Source: Natronobacterium haloterrestre (lineage in GTDB: Archaea; Halobacteriota; Halobacteria; Halobacteriales; Natrialbaceae). From it: a stretch of DNA of 64,000 nucleotides. Both the position numbers and the translations under genes were made by a program. The stretch's first letter is position 1; every line of letters starts with the position of its first letter. Below the pieces are notes generated by a model. The model did not search any database and was not told where the DNA came from. It saw nothing but the letters and a program-made list of their open reading frames with translations. This document shows positions 1 through 7,898 of this stretch, piece by piece. Where the stretch lies: the NCBI RefSeq assembly GCF_900112205.1, contig NZ_FOKW01000007.1, positions 186,001 through 250,000 of the forward strand. Direction: 5' to 3'.

Positions 1-516
1 GTAGAAGAGGTACCACGGCATGATCAACATCGCCATGAATCCGCCGACGAGCAGTCGCTGGACGAGGTCGTCGTTCCGGGTGCGCCCGTCGACCTCCTCG
101 TCGGGGAACCGCGCGTCGTAGCCGTGTGCCGACAGCGTGTCGGGGAGATCCGCCCGCTCGAGGTCGTCGGGATCGTAGACGACGCGGGCGGTGTCGGTGG
201 CGTAACTGGCCTCGACGCGGCGGATGCCCTCGCTTCGCTCACCGAGCAGGCCAACGAACCCCTCGCAGGTCGAGCAGTGCATACCGTCGATCGAGAGAAA
301 CGCCACCTCGGCGTCGTCGGGGACGTCGCGGTGCTCGTCGCCGTCGGAGTCGTGGGCGCGTTCCCTGACAGCCTCGCGGTCGACGTCGAGGTCGTCGCTC
401 GCCGAAAGCGTTCGGCTGACCTCGAGACAGCCACGACAGCAGAAGGTGCCGTCGACGCCCTCCTCGGTCACCGGCTGCTCCGGCGTCGGCAACTCACAGA
501 GTGAACAGGTGGTCAT
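1..516 (-). CDS. Heavy-metal (copper-type) translocating P-type ATPase, N-terminal part (truncated by window edge)
   Basis: The reading frame starts at an ATG at 516 and runs open to base 1, giving the first 172 residues. Residues 4-30 form a metal-binding cysteine cluster (C4, C7, C26, C27, C30) typical of the extra N-terminal domain of cation-transport ATPases. A heavy-metal-associated domain follows with GMHCSTC (C81, C84) at about residues 72-137. A hydrophobic segment starting near residue 155 is the first membrane helix. By family it pumps copper or a related ion out of the cell using ATP. The catalytic domains lie outside the window, so ion specificity is inferred. It is divergent from the HTH regulator at 869 and close to a cysteine-rich regulator, which suggests metal-responsive control. 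Confidence 0.88.
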   Translation of the reverse strand, partial: MTTCSLCELPTPEQPVTEEGVDGTFCCRGCLEVSRTLSASDDLDVDREAVRERAHDSDGDEHRDVPDDAEVAFLSIDGMHCSTCEGFVGLLGERSEGIRRVEASYATDTARVVYDPDDLERADLPDTLSAHGYDARFPDEEVDGRTRNDDLVQRLLVGGFMAMLIMPWYLFY

Positions 517-868
517 CCCCTGACCGACCGTTGGACCACTCGGCCGATAGACGTGGTGACGAATATGTTCGACGGATACCGTACCTGAGACGCCGAAAAC
601 CGGCAGGACTCGCGAGGAGCTTATAAATAACTGTAATATAAAGAGGTGGCTAAATCGGTTCGGGGTACGTTCTCACACGCATGAGCCATTATCCGATCCG
701 GGACGGGCCGACCAGGCATTCGGGCCCCAAGAACGGGCGGAGGGTCGCGCTCGAGGCCACCGCTCGGCGGTCCCGCCCCGGATGCGCCACCCAGGCCGGA
801 GACTGGCTTCCGGAAACGGGTTTTCGCCCTCTCGAAGCCGCCGGTCCCGCGAACGGGGGTGACCGCCG
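517..868. other. Divergent intergenic region with AT-rich promoter elements
   Basis: This 352-base gap separates the P-type ATPase (minus) from the HTH_10 gene (plus). It holds an AT-rich block at about 620-645 containing two overlapping TATA-like boxes. The 3' part is GC-rich. The small open frame at 681-872 is arginine-rich, unlike haloarchaeal proteins, and is not called as a gene. Confidence 0.5.
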
Positions 869-1252
869 ATGAGCGACGAGTCGATCGACGACCGGTTCCG
901 GATCACCGTCACCGTGACTGACGAGGAAACGATTCTGGACCTCGTCGATCGCGTCGACGACGTCGTCGACGCCCGCGTCGTCCCCGACGGTGGGGCCGAC
1001 GACCTCGTCCCGCCACAGAACCGTCCCTCGAGCGTCCGGGTCGATCTCCGCGACCTGACGCCGAAACAGTGGGAAGCCCTCGAGTTGGCGTTCAAGCGAG
1101 GATACTACGACCAGCCCCGATCGGTCGACCTCCAGGCGCTCTCCGAGGAGCTCGATATCTCGAAATCGGCGGTCTCCCAGCGGCTCCGCTCGGCCGAGGC
1201 TACGGTCGTCGAGAGCGTCCTCGAGGGAGCGATGTCGGCGTCGAACGGCTGA
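869..1252 (+). CDS. HTH_10 (bacterio-opsin activator type) transcriptional regulator, short form
   Basis: A 127-residue protein. An N-terminal half (about 1-65) could be a small sensing domain. The C-terminal HTH_10 domain starts at LTPKQWEAL, continues through GYYDQP, and ends with a recognition helix carrying SKSAVSQRLRSAE. This signature is shared with bacterio-opsin activator and DmsR-like regulators of haloarchaea. The protein lacks the long GAF/PAS part of Bat. It is divergent from the copper-type ATPase and convergent with a second HTH_10 gene (1410-2099), so the three probably form one regulatory neighbourhood. The effector is unknown. Confidence 0.85.
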   Translation: MSDESIDDRFRITVTVTDEETILDLVDRVDDVVDARVVPDGGADDLVPPQNRPSSVRVDLRDLTPKQWEALELAFKRGYYDQPRSVDLQALSEELDISKSAVSQRLRSAEATVVESVLEGAMSASNG

Positions 1253-1409
1253 TACGGTTTGCTGGAAGACGGAGCCCGTCGTACTCGTTGTCAGTTCCGG
1301 CACAATCGCGACCCGACGGCGGTCGCGCCGGTACATCGGGACAGCAATCCCTACGAGTCGTCCTCTCCGTGCATTCATCCTCCGACGATAGTGCTCTCCG
1401 ACCGCCGAC

Positions 1410-2099
1410 TCACGACGAGAGAAACGATCTGAGCAACTTCGACTCCGCCGCGTTGAGTCGCTGTGAGACGGCCGATCGCGAAATTTCCAGTCTATCCGCA
1501 AGCTCCTGAAGGTCCGTCCGCCGGGGCCGGTCGTAGTAGCCCAATTCCACCGCCAGTTCGATCGCCTCCCGCTGCTTGGCCGTGATGTCGGCTGCGTCGA
1601 CCGACGGCTCGTCCCGCTCGGCTCCGGCTCCGGCTTCGGCTTCGTCGGTAGTGATTCGCTCGAGTCGCACCGAGCCGCCGGTTTCGCGGATCGCGGCGAC
1701 GATGTCGGTAATCAACTCCCGGTCGCGAACGACGATCGTGAAGACGAGCGATCCGTCCCTGATGGACTCGAGCGAGAAGACGCAGTCGAAGGCCGAGATC
1801 GCCGGGCAGACACAGTCCGATCCGATGTCTGCCGAGGTGTGGATCCGCTCGCCACCGCTGCCCTTTCCCGTGGTCCCGGTCCCGACCCCGGCCCCGTTCC
1901 CGGTCCCGTTTCGCGACGCGACCGTCACTTCGCTGTGACAGGTGCGACAGTCACCGGCACACGACAGTGTCTGGGAGACCTCCGCCGCGTCCGGGGCCTT
2001 CCGGGCGAGCGGACAATCCGGCGGGTCGACGAGTAGCGTCGCCTCGAGCGGAGTGCCCCTCGACTCCGGACTCGTCGCTGTGGAAGCGTCGGTGGCCAT
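1410..2099 (-). CDS. Cysteine-rich HTH_10 transcriptional regulator (candidate metal sensor)
   Basis: A 229-residue protein from the ATG at 2099; an upstream ATG at 2147 would overlap the AT-rich promoter (TATATG near 2125) and add unlikely sequence. The N-terminal third carries many cysteines (PDCP, SCAGDCRTCH, then SDCVCP and FDCVF), broken by a Gly/Thr linker encoded by a GGTCCC-like repeat. A middle alpha/beta region resembles the partner domain of other HTH_10 proteins. The C-terminal HTH_10 domain runs from ITAKQREAI to SRSAVSQRLNAAE. The cysteines and the nearby copper-type ATPase suggest metal sensing; this is inference. It could instead sense redox or act on unrelated genes. Confidence 0.85.
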   Translation of the reverse strand: MATDASTATSPESRGTPLEATLLVDPPDCPLARKAPDAAEVSQTLSCAGDCRTCHSEVTVASRNGTGNGAGVGTGTTGKGSGGERIHTSADIGSDCVCPAISAFDCVFSLESIRDGSLVFTIVVRDRELITDIVAAIRETGGSVRLERITTDEAEAGAGAERDEPSVDAADITAKQREAIELAVELGYYDRPRRTDLQELADRLEISRSAVSQRLNAAESKLLRSFLSS

Positions 2100-2282
2100 G
2101 TTCGTATCCACCGCACTCGAGCGAATATATGATCGGTCACGTTCCAACTGGGTGGGAACCGACGGCAGGTGTAGCGGAGAGACGCTTCCCGTCCCTACAC
2201 GAGCGCGACCGAGGACGGTTGTCGAACGAGCGGAAACGGAAGGAAAACGAGACGAGGGATGCCGAGACGAAGGATGACTGGA

Positions 2283-2498
2283 TTAGTCCGCGTTGAGCGG
2301 CGGTCGGGCCGACTGGGCCTCGTCGGAGGCGTCCGCAGGCGTGTTCACGAACATCGCATGGCCGATGATTCCCATCGCGACGAACGCGCCGATCGGGACT
2401 GCCGTGGTAAAGGACATGCCAACGACGAGGAGGGCTGCGGTGATCCCGAGCAGTGCGACTGGGATGAGGCCGAGAACGATGTCGTAATATCCAGTCAT
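2283..2498 (-). CDS. Small two-helix membrane protein, unknown function
   Basis: A 71-residue protein with two hydrophobic segments, about residues 7-27 and 30-50, and a short hydrophilic tail ending in a Pro/Asn/Asp stretch. No family is recognised. A TATA-like box on the minus strand at 2525-2533 places the expected transcription start within a few bases of the ATG, so the mRNA is probably leaderless; this supports the start and the reality of the gene. It stands alone beside an AT-rich gap. Confidence 0.7.
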   Translation of the reverse strand: MTGYYDIVLGLIPVALLGITAALLVVGMSFTTAVPIGAFVAMGIIGHAMFVNTPADASDEAQSARPPLNAD

Positions 2499-2867
2499 AA
2501 TCTAACTAATAGTATGAGAAATGCGTATATAAGTGTTTCCCATAATCGGCCAGTACTTGACCAGTTTCTAATCCATATTCACAGCATATAATTCTCATAA
2601 GTTATAGGCTGGTTATTAGGTAACGAATACTCACGAAAGATTTCGCGTACCGGGCCGGGTTAGTGGCAAGGAACATGTAGGAACTGACAATGGTAATTTG
2701 TTAACCGCAAGAAGGGAGCGAGCCGGATAGCGTCGAATGACTTGCCACGGCTGGACAAATATAATGCTTTATAATGTAGTTTGTTTCATCGGAGGATTTT
2801 TCGTATTCTGTTCGTGATACATCTCTCGAGGGTCGGGCATCTCCGGCGGGACCGGACCGGCCGAGGG
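2499..2867. other. AT-rich gap without a recognisable gene
   Basis: The region at about 2500-2830 is much richer in A and T than the rest of the window, with repeated TATA-like, TAATG and TTATA strings. I see no credible coding frame; the long frame at 2701-3600 (minus) is arginine-rich and is a shadow. No inverted-repeat ends of an insertion sequence are evident. Confidence 0.5.
2525..2533 (-). promoter_or_regulatory. TATA box of the small membrane protein gene
   Basis: Minus strand reads CTTATATAC, centred about 31 bases upstream of the ATG at 2498. The spacing fits a leaderless haloarchaeal transcript. Confidence 0.6.
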
Positions 2868-3296
2868 TTACGCCGATCGGGTCGCGTATACGGCGTACGC
2901 GACTCGCCAGCCGACTAGCGCGACGAGTCCGGTCCCGGTCATGACGACCGTAAACGTCCACGGCGCGTCGCCCGCGAACACTGGCGACCCACGCAGGATG
3001 AACCCCACGTTCGCCGCCGCGATCCAGCTCACAGCCGTCAGGCGGGCGACTCGAGACGGAGTCGTCGCGACGCCGCGGGCGTACAGCCCGACCAGAATCG
3101 ATGCCGCGATCCAGCCGATCGCGAACGGAACGATGGTCTCCAGCGATGCCAGCGGCTCGGTAACGATATTGACGTCGTGGGAACGCTGTCCGACGAGGAT
3201 CAAGGCGACGAGGACCGCGAGATCGGCGACACCGAGCGCTAGCGCGTCTCGATCGAAGAGACCGCGTCCGGTGCCGGCTCGAGTTGCCGTGTCCAT
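2868..3296 (-). CDS. DUF3054-type membrane protein
   Basis: A 142-residue protein from the ATG at 3296; the longer start at 3320 adds eight residues not typical of the family. Four hydrophobic segments are visible (about 22-38, 55-75, 88-104 and 117-135 of the protein), with the Gly-Gln-Arg-Ser-His motif after helix 1 that I associate with DUF3054. Function is unknown. The family is common in halophilic archaea and actinobacteria. No operon partner is evident; the next gene lies 342 bases away on the other strand. Confidence 0.72.
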   Translation of the reverse strand: MDTATRAGTGRGLFDRDALALGVADLAVLVALILVGQRSHDVNIVTEPLASLETIVPFAIGWIAASILVGLYARGVATTPSRVARLTAVSWIAAANVGFILRGSPVFAGDAPWTFTVVMTGTGLVALVGWRVAYAVYATRSA

Positions 3297-3638
3297 ATCG
3301 ACCGATGGGTGCCCCGGCACTATCGGTGTCCCGGTTCGCGACGCTTCCCCCGCGGCCCTTTCGCGGCCGGACGATGGGGAGCGAACGCCTGCCGGACGAC
3401 CGCTGTCCGAACGACGTCGTTCGACGGAACGGGCGACCGACGAACCGACCCCGTGCAGGCGGGGCGTCCCTCTCGGGACGCTTCGGTATTCGTATCGGTG
3501 ATCGGTCCGAAGAACTCGCCTCCCTCGAGGGGCCGTAGACCGGTCTTACGCTTCGCTCGTGGACGTCCAGGCGGGCGTTTTCGCGTTCCGTAATTACCAC
3601 ACAGGACTCATAAGGGATGGCTGCGAACCACTGCGACC
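3297..3638. other. Intergenic region upstream of the zinc/J-domain gene
   Basis: About 340 bases between divergent genes. Open frames here are arginine-rich shadows. A TATA-like string (CTCATAAGG, near 3608-3616) lies about 27 bases before the GTG at 3639 and is the likely promoter of that gene. Nothing else is evident. Confidence 0.45.
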
Positions 3639-4628
3639 GTGTCGGGGCAACGACGAACGCGAACCGCGTGTGACGGCTGTGATCGGACGGTCCCCGAAGC
3701 GGAGGCGACGACGGTGACGATGCCCGGCGGGGAGCGGGTGACCTGCTGTCCCGAGTGTGCCGAACACGCGCGGGCGGTGAGGGACCGGGCCGGCGACCGC
3801 TCGGCGTCGTCCGATTCGGCCCGCACCCGTTCCGGTTCCCGTACTCGGTCGACCGCTACCTCCCCCGGTTCCGGCGGCTCCGAACCACAGGCCGGCGACT
3901 CCTCGAACGCCGGGCGGACCGGCTCCTCGAGCGCCCGCTCCGGGAGTTCTACCCGGGTCACGGAGTCGACCGGCAACTCCTCGATCGATCACCAGCGAGC
4001 CACCTGCGACGGGTGTGCCCAGTCGGTTCCCGAGACGGACCTCGAGACGCTCATGGTGACCGACGGGACGACGCTCTCCTGTTGTCGGTCGTGTGCGATC
4101 GAGGCTGCGAAACGGGACGACGTGTTCCGGCCGGGCGGCGTGGACCGCGATAGCGGATCCGGGCCCGACTCGAGCACCCGGACCGAGACGGGGACGACGA
4201 CGGACACGGCGGGCGGCTCGAGTTCCCGCTCCGACTCGAGTGACGACGACGGTATCGATGGCGGCGGCTCCCTGCCGACCGACGACCGCGACTACGACCG
4301 GGACCGAAACCGGTGCACGCAGTGTCGCGACGCCGTCGCCGTCGAACGCTACCGCGTCACGACGATCGACGGCCGAACCGAGTGGCTCTGTCCCGCCTGC
4401 AAGGCCGAGGCCGAGGAAGACGGCATCCTCGAGTCGGTGGCCATGCGTACGACGCGGGCCCGCGAGGTCCTCGGCGTGGGGGACGACGCGACGCTCGAGG
4501 AGATCCACGAGGCCTACCGGGTGCAGGTCAAGCGAGCGCACCCCGATCGACGGAGCGGTAGCCGCTCGGCGTTTCAGCTGGTCACCGACGCCTACGAGCG
4601 GTTGCGAGAAGCCGAGGACGACGCGTGA
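3639..4628 (+). CDS. Multi-zinc-ribbon protein with C-terminal J domain
   Basis: A 329-residue protein using a GTG start, supported by a TATA-like box about 27 bases upstream. Three zinc-binding modules are visible: C11-C14 with C36/C37/C40; a second CDGC...CCRSC unit near residues 122-155; and a third CTQC...CPAC unit near residues 226-254. Ser/Thr/Gly-rich linkers separate them. The last ~55 residues form a J domain with the HPD motif at residues 301-303, so it should stimulate an Hsp70 (DnaK) ATPase. Canonical DnaJ has the J domain at the N-terminus; this order is reversed and no client-binding domain is seen. The zinc modules may recruit nucleic acid or protein substrates (inference). Confidence 0.8.
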   Translation: MSGQRRTRTACDGCDRTVPEAEATTVTMPGGERVTCCPECAEHARAVRDRAGDRSASSDSARTRSGSRTRSTATSPGSGGSEPQAGDSSNAGRTGSSSARSGSSTRVTESTGNSSIDHQRATCDGCAQSVPETDLETLMVTDGTTLSCCRSCAIEAAKRDDVFRPGGVDRDSGSGPDSSTRTETGTTTDTAGGSSSRSDSSDDDGIDGGGSLPTDDRDYDRDRNRCTQCRDAVAVERYRVTTIDGRTEWLCPACKAEAEEDGILESVAMRTTRAREVLGVGDDATLEEIHEAYRVQVKRAHPDRRSGSRSAFQLVTDAYERLREAEDDA

Positions 4629-4739
4629 ATATCAGGCTGGCCGACTCCCCTGGTTTGCTACCCAGTTGTCGGCTTCATCCCACCCGTGACCGAGTGGGCT
4701 TTCGCCTCGCTACCGCTGTAACTGGCGACAGAGCGCGGG

Positions 4740-5360
4740 TTACTGCCGGCGGCCGTTCGGTTCCTCGCGACCGAGGTAGCCGATCGTCCCCGGGTCGAAA
4801 TAGTACCGCGAGCCACAGCCGTCACAGTCGGCCGACAGCCGGTGGCCGTTGCGGTGGAGTTTCCAGAGCTTCGTCTGATCCCGGTCGATCTCGAGGACGA
4901 CCGGCTGATCACAGTTCGGAACCGTACAGGGAAACTGCACGTACCAGTTGGGCACCGACAGCGCGCCGAGGGGCGCGAGTTCGCTGCGGAGCCGACTGAG
5001 CAGGTTGAACACCGTCACCGAGGGATTCTCCCGATCGATCGCGACGCCCTCGGCGTCGTCGACGAAGCCGGCGCGTCGCTTTTCGCTGTCGTACATCGGA
5101 ACGATCGGGATCCCCTTCGCTCGGGCGTAGCCGATCTCCTGATGGATCCACTGGTTGTGCTCCGAGCGGTCGGTCAATACTGCGACGACGACGTCGCTGT
5201 TGGCGATCCGGCCCTCGAGTCGCTTCCGCGAGCGGCCCGACTCGACCTCCTCGAGGGCGACGTGGACTCCGATTGGGAAGTTCTTGACCGTAGCGAACAG
5301 CTCCTGGACGAGTTCGACGTCGCCCGGCGCGTGCGAGACGTAGAGCTGTTCCCCCGGCAT
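4740..5360 (-). CDS. TIR-domain protein with C-terminal zinc ribbon
   Basis: A 206-residue protein. Residues 4-125 form a TIR fold: LYVSHAPGD at the start (beta-A), a Glu/Ser/Gly-rich loop near 37-43, NSDVVVAVLT (beta-C/D), and NQWIHQEIGYARAKGIPIVP. The last resembles the SARM1 segment that carries the catalytic glutamate; the equivalent here is E75. The C-terminal part has C145, C150, C179 and C182, a probable zinc ribbon. TIR domains of this type can cleave NAD+ or make signalling nucleotides, often in antiviral defence, but some only bind proteins. It lies 27 bases downstream of the unknown 5388-5819 gene in the same direction. The role is inferred. Confidence 0.82.
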   Translation of the reverse strand: MPGEQLYVSHAPGDVELVQELFATVKNFPIGVHVALEEVESGRSRKRLEGRIANSDVVVAVLTDRSEHNQWIHQEIGYARAKGIPIVPMYDSEKRRAGFVDDAEGVAIDRENPSVTVFNLLSRLRSELAPLGALSVPNWYVQFPCTVPNCDQPVVLEIDRDQTKLWKLHRNGHRLSADCDGCGSRYYFDPGTIGYLGREEPNGRRQ

Positions 5361-5387
5361 TGACTGAGGTACGTTACCCCTCCACCA

Positions 5388-5819
5388 TTAATTTACGTGA
5401 TCCTCACCCGTAGTTACGGTCTCGAGGACGCGCTCGGAGAACTCGACGTCGGAGAGGCCGATCCCGAGCCGATCGAACCAGTCGGCCTCGACGTGCCAGC
5501 GCCCGCGCAGGTCGCCGTCCGTCGTCAGCGAGGTCGCCTCGAGTCGGCCGGGGGTCCACTCCCGCTCGTCGGCGATCGAGAGCAGGGTTCGGACGACCGC
5601 GCCGACCTCGTCGCTCGTGACGACCGGGGGTTCCGCGACGGCCTCGTATTCGAGGGCGAACGCGGGACGTGTGCCCCCGCTCGCCTCGATCTCGCCGTCC
5701 TCCTCTTCGCCATCCTCCCCTTCGCCGTCCTCGTCCAGTCGCTCGCACGACAGCACGTAGATCCCGTGGCTCATGAGTCGGTTCTCGAGCGCGACGGCCA
5801 CCGGTCGCTCGTCGGTCAT
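5388..5819 (-). CDS. Uncharacterised acidic haloarchaeal protein
   Basis: A 143-residue protein; the ATG at 5819 gives an acidic, haloarchaeal-type N-terminus, whereas the open frame upstream to 6173 is arginine-rich and overlaps tpiA. It contains a Glu/Asp/Gly-rich insertion near residues 29-45 and a C-terminal segment with WHVEADWFDRLG. I do not recognise a family. It lies 67 bases after tpiA and 27 bases before the TIR gene, so it may be co-transcribed with both. Confidence 0.75.
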   Translation of the reverse strand: MTDERPVAVALENRLMSHGIYVLSCERLDEDGEGEDGEEEDGEIEASGGTRPAFALEYEAVAEPPVVTSDEVGAVVRTLLSIADEREWTPGRLEATSLTTDGDLRGRWHVEADWFDRLGIGLSDVEFSERVLETVTTGEDHVN

Positions 5820-5886
5820 GGGTGGTCGTTGGACGAGTACCGAGAAAAGTGATTGTGGTCGGACGACGGGACGACAGCGCCGAAGA

Positions 5887-6531
5887 TCAGAGCGGATCGA
5901 CCAGATCCTCGAGCGCGGCCCGCGGATCGTCGGCCTTGGCGACCCCGCTGGCGAGCAACACGCCCTCGGCGCCGAGGTCGCCGGCCGCGACGACGTCGTC
6001 ACCGGTACTGATCCCCGCGCCACAGAGCACGGAGACGTCCGGGTCGACGTTCCGGGCGGCCTCGACGGCATCCTCGACGACCTCGGGGTCGGCCTGGCTG
6101 ACCGGGGTCCCCGTCCCGATGAGTTCCGGCGGTTCGACGGCGACGGCGTCCGGGCCGAGCGCCGCCGCGGCACCGATCTGTTCGGGGTTGTTCGCGCAGA
6201 CGACGGTCTCGAGGCCTGCGCGCTCGGCAGCCTCGACGGCGCCGTCGATGTCCGCGAGTTTCAGCCGTCGTTCGGAGTGGTTGATCAGCGTCCCGTCCGC
6301 CCCCGCGTCGGCGAGCGACTCGGCGAGCGCGTGACCGGTGTTGCTCCCGTAGTCGATCGGGTCGACGTGCTGGGCCCAGGTTTCGACGCCGGTTTCGGCC
6401 ACGCGCTCGAGGTGGGCCGCCTGCGGGGCGACCGCCAGCCGGGCGTCAGTCGCTTCGTCGACGTCGCGTACCGCCGTCGCGACGTCGACCGGATCACACG
6501 GATACGTCTTCAGGTTGACGAGGACGAACAT
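5887..6531 (-). CDS. tpiA: Triosephosphate isomerase
   Basis: A 214-residue TIM barrel, the short archaeal form. It interconverts glyceraldehyde-3-phosphate and dihydroxyacetone phosphate in glycolysis and gluconeogenesis in the cytoplasm. The active-site residues are visible: N6 and K8 in NLKTY, H85 in NHSERR, and E133 in [12 protein letters not shown]. The phosphate-binding loop CGAGIS is near residue 170. Length matches archaeal enzymes of about 210-230 residues. It sits in a run of minus-strand housekeeping genes. Confidence 0.96.
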   Translation of the reverse strand: MFVLVNLKTYPCDPVDVATAVRDVDEATDARLAVAPQAAHLERVAETGVETWAQHVDPIDYGSNTGHALAESLADAGADGTLINHSERRLKLADIDGAVEAAERAGLETVVCANNPEQIGAAAALGPDAVAVEPPELIGTGTPVSQADPEVVEDAVEAARNVDPDVSVLCGAGISTGDDVVAAGDLGAEGVLLASGVAKADDPRAALEDLVDPL

Positions 6532-6652
6532 GGGCGTGAGAGGGCCCGCACGAAAGAAATAGCTTGCGAGTCATCGACGAGGATGGACGTGGGCCGAGAA
6601 GAGCGACAGACCGCGGGAAAACTCGCGGACGAACCGGCTGGTCCGGGCCGAC

Positions 6653-7219
6653 TCAGTCCTTGCGCTTGACGACGTCGCCCAGCGTGTAGCTGCCCGACGA
6701 GGAGCCGCCGGACCACTCCGAATCGTCGCCGGAGCCGCTCTGGGCGCTGAGTTCGATCTCGAGGAACCGCTCGAGTTTCGACTGGACCTCGTCGCTGGGC
6801 AGGGTGTCCCCGCGCTCGATCTTCCGGATGAGACTCGCCTTCTCGTTCAACTCGTTGGCGAGATCGGACTGGCTGAGCCCCTTCTGCTCGCGGGCCTTCC
6901 GGACGCGCTCGTCGTAGTCGGTGGCGAGTTCGTCCATGTCGTCGAACATGTCCGACCGGGAGCGACCGCCGGAGCCACCGGAGCCGCCGGATCGGCTCGA
7001 GGAGCTTCCGCCCGTCGAGCCACCCGAGCTCGAGCCGCCCGAACCCGACGAGGAACTGCTCGAGCCGGTCGAGTACTTCGTCGAGGAGCCGGAGCTAGAG
7101 GTCTGGGTGACCTCGGTGCCGAAATCGGTGCAGTTCGAACATACGTCTAACTTCGCACCCTCGACTTTGATGGTCTTCGGAGACGACGTCTCGGCGCCAC
7201 ACATCTCGCACTGAACCAT
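6653..7219 (-). CDS. Archaeal multiprotein bridging factor 1 (aMBF1)
   Basis: A 188-residue protein from the ATG at 7219. An N-terminal zinc ribbon (C4, C7, C27, C30) is followed by a Ser/Gly-rich linker (about 38-88) and a Cro/C1-type helix-turn-helix (about 103-157) with the GLSQSDLANELNEKASLIRKIE core. This is the aMBF1 architecture. Archaeal MBF1 associates with ribosomal subunits and may link translation and transcription. The linker is unusually long and low in complexity. The tail after the HTH ends in a conserved-looking TLGDVVKRKD. Confidence 0.92.
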   Translation of the reverse strand: MVQCEMCGAETSSPKTIKVEGAKLDVCSNCTDFGTEVTQTSSSGSSTKYSTGSSSSSSGSGGSSSGGSTGGSSSSRSGGSGGSGGRSRSDMFDDMDELATDYDERVRKAREQKGLSQSDLANELNEKASLIRKIERGDTLPSDEVQSKLERFLEIELSAQSGSGDDSEWSGGSSSGSYTLGDVVKRKD

Positions 7220-7286
7220 GCCCGAAGCTATATCGCGGCGAGTCATAAAGGATGCGGCGCGGTCCCCGGAATTGAGAGGTTCCGGG

Positions 7287-7898
7287 TCAGTCCAGGGCCG
7301 ACCAGGAGTAGGCGAACCGCTGGAGGGCGGTCAGGTGGCCCACGGCTGCGAGGAAGACCAGCAGCCAGCCGATCAGTCCCCAGCCGCCGTAGGTGCCCGT
7401 AAAGGGGTACGCCAGGAAGCCGACGAACCCGATGATCGCGAGCCGATCCGCGCGGCCGACGGCCCCGCCGTAGACCCGCTCGAGGCCGACCGCCTGGGCC
7501 TGCGTGCCGAGATAGGAGGTCATCACGACGCCGGTCACGGCCAGGAAGCCGAGGAAGTAGTCGGCGATACCGGCCGCGAGGCCGCCGATGACGACGATGT
7601 CGGCGTAGCGATCCAGGACGTGATCGAGCAGATCGCCGGCCGCCGACGCGACGTCCTGCTCGCGGGCGAGCGCGCCGTCGATGATGTCGAGCCAGCCGTT
7701 GAGAAAGACCAGCACCGCCCCGGCGACGTACCAGATCGGATCGGCGCGGCCGCCGAGCAAGAAGGCGGCCCCGGCCAGGATCGCCGTCCCGAACGCGAGG
7801 ACGCTCACCCCGTTCGGCGTCAACCCGACGCGGTCGAACCCCGCGACGAACGGGTCGAGAAACGGCGAGATGTACGGGCGAAGCTGATCCAGCGTCAT
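7287..7898 (-). CDS. CDP-alcohol phosphatidyltransferase (archaetidylinositol-phosphate synthase type)
   Basis: A 203-residue integral membrane enzyme with about six hydrophobic segments. The full family motif is present: D71, D74, G75, A78, R79, G88, D92 and D96, which binds CDP-lipid and Mg2+. By family and length it transfers a polar head group (probably inositol 1-phosphate) to CDP-archaeol in membrane lipid synthesis. The substrate cannot be read from sequence alone. Its start overlaps the end of the adenylate-kinase-like gene by four bases, so hisC, this kinase and this gene are probably translationally coupled. Confidence 0.87.
   Translation of the reverse strand: MTLDQLRPYISPFLDPFVAGFDRVGLTPNGVSVLAFGTAILAGAAFLLGGRADPIWYVAGAVLVFLNGWLDIIDGALAREQDVASAAGDLLDHVLDRYADIVVIGGLAAGIADYFLGFLAVTGVVMTSYLGTQAQAVGLERVYGGAVGRADRLAIIGFVGFLAYPFTGTYGGWGLIGWLLVFLAAVGHLTALQRFAYSWSALD

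Noticed and set aside
681-872. Small frame ending in an ATGA overlap with the HTH_10 gene
   Set aside because: The junction is suggestive, but the protein is arginine- and glycine-rich with no haloarchaeal acidic bias. No related protein is recognised.
2701-3600. 300-codon frame on the minus strand covering the DUF3054 gene
   Set aside because: Its composition is Arg/Ser-rich. The DUF3054 frame in another phase has clear membrane helices.
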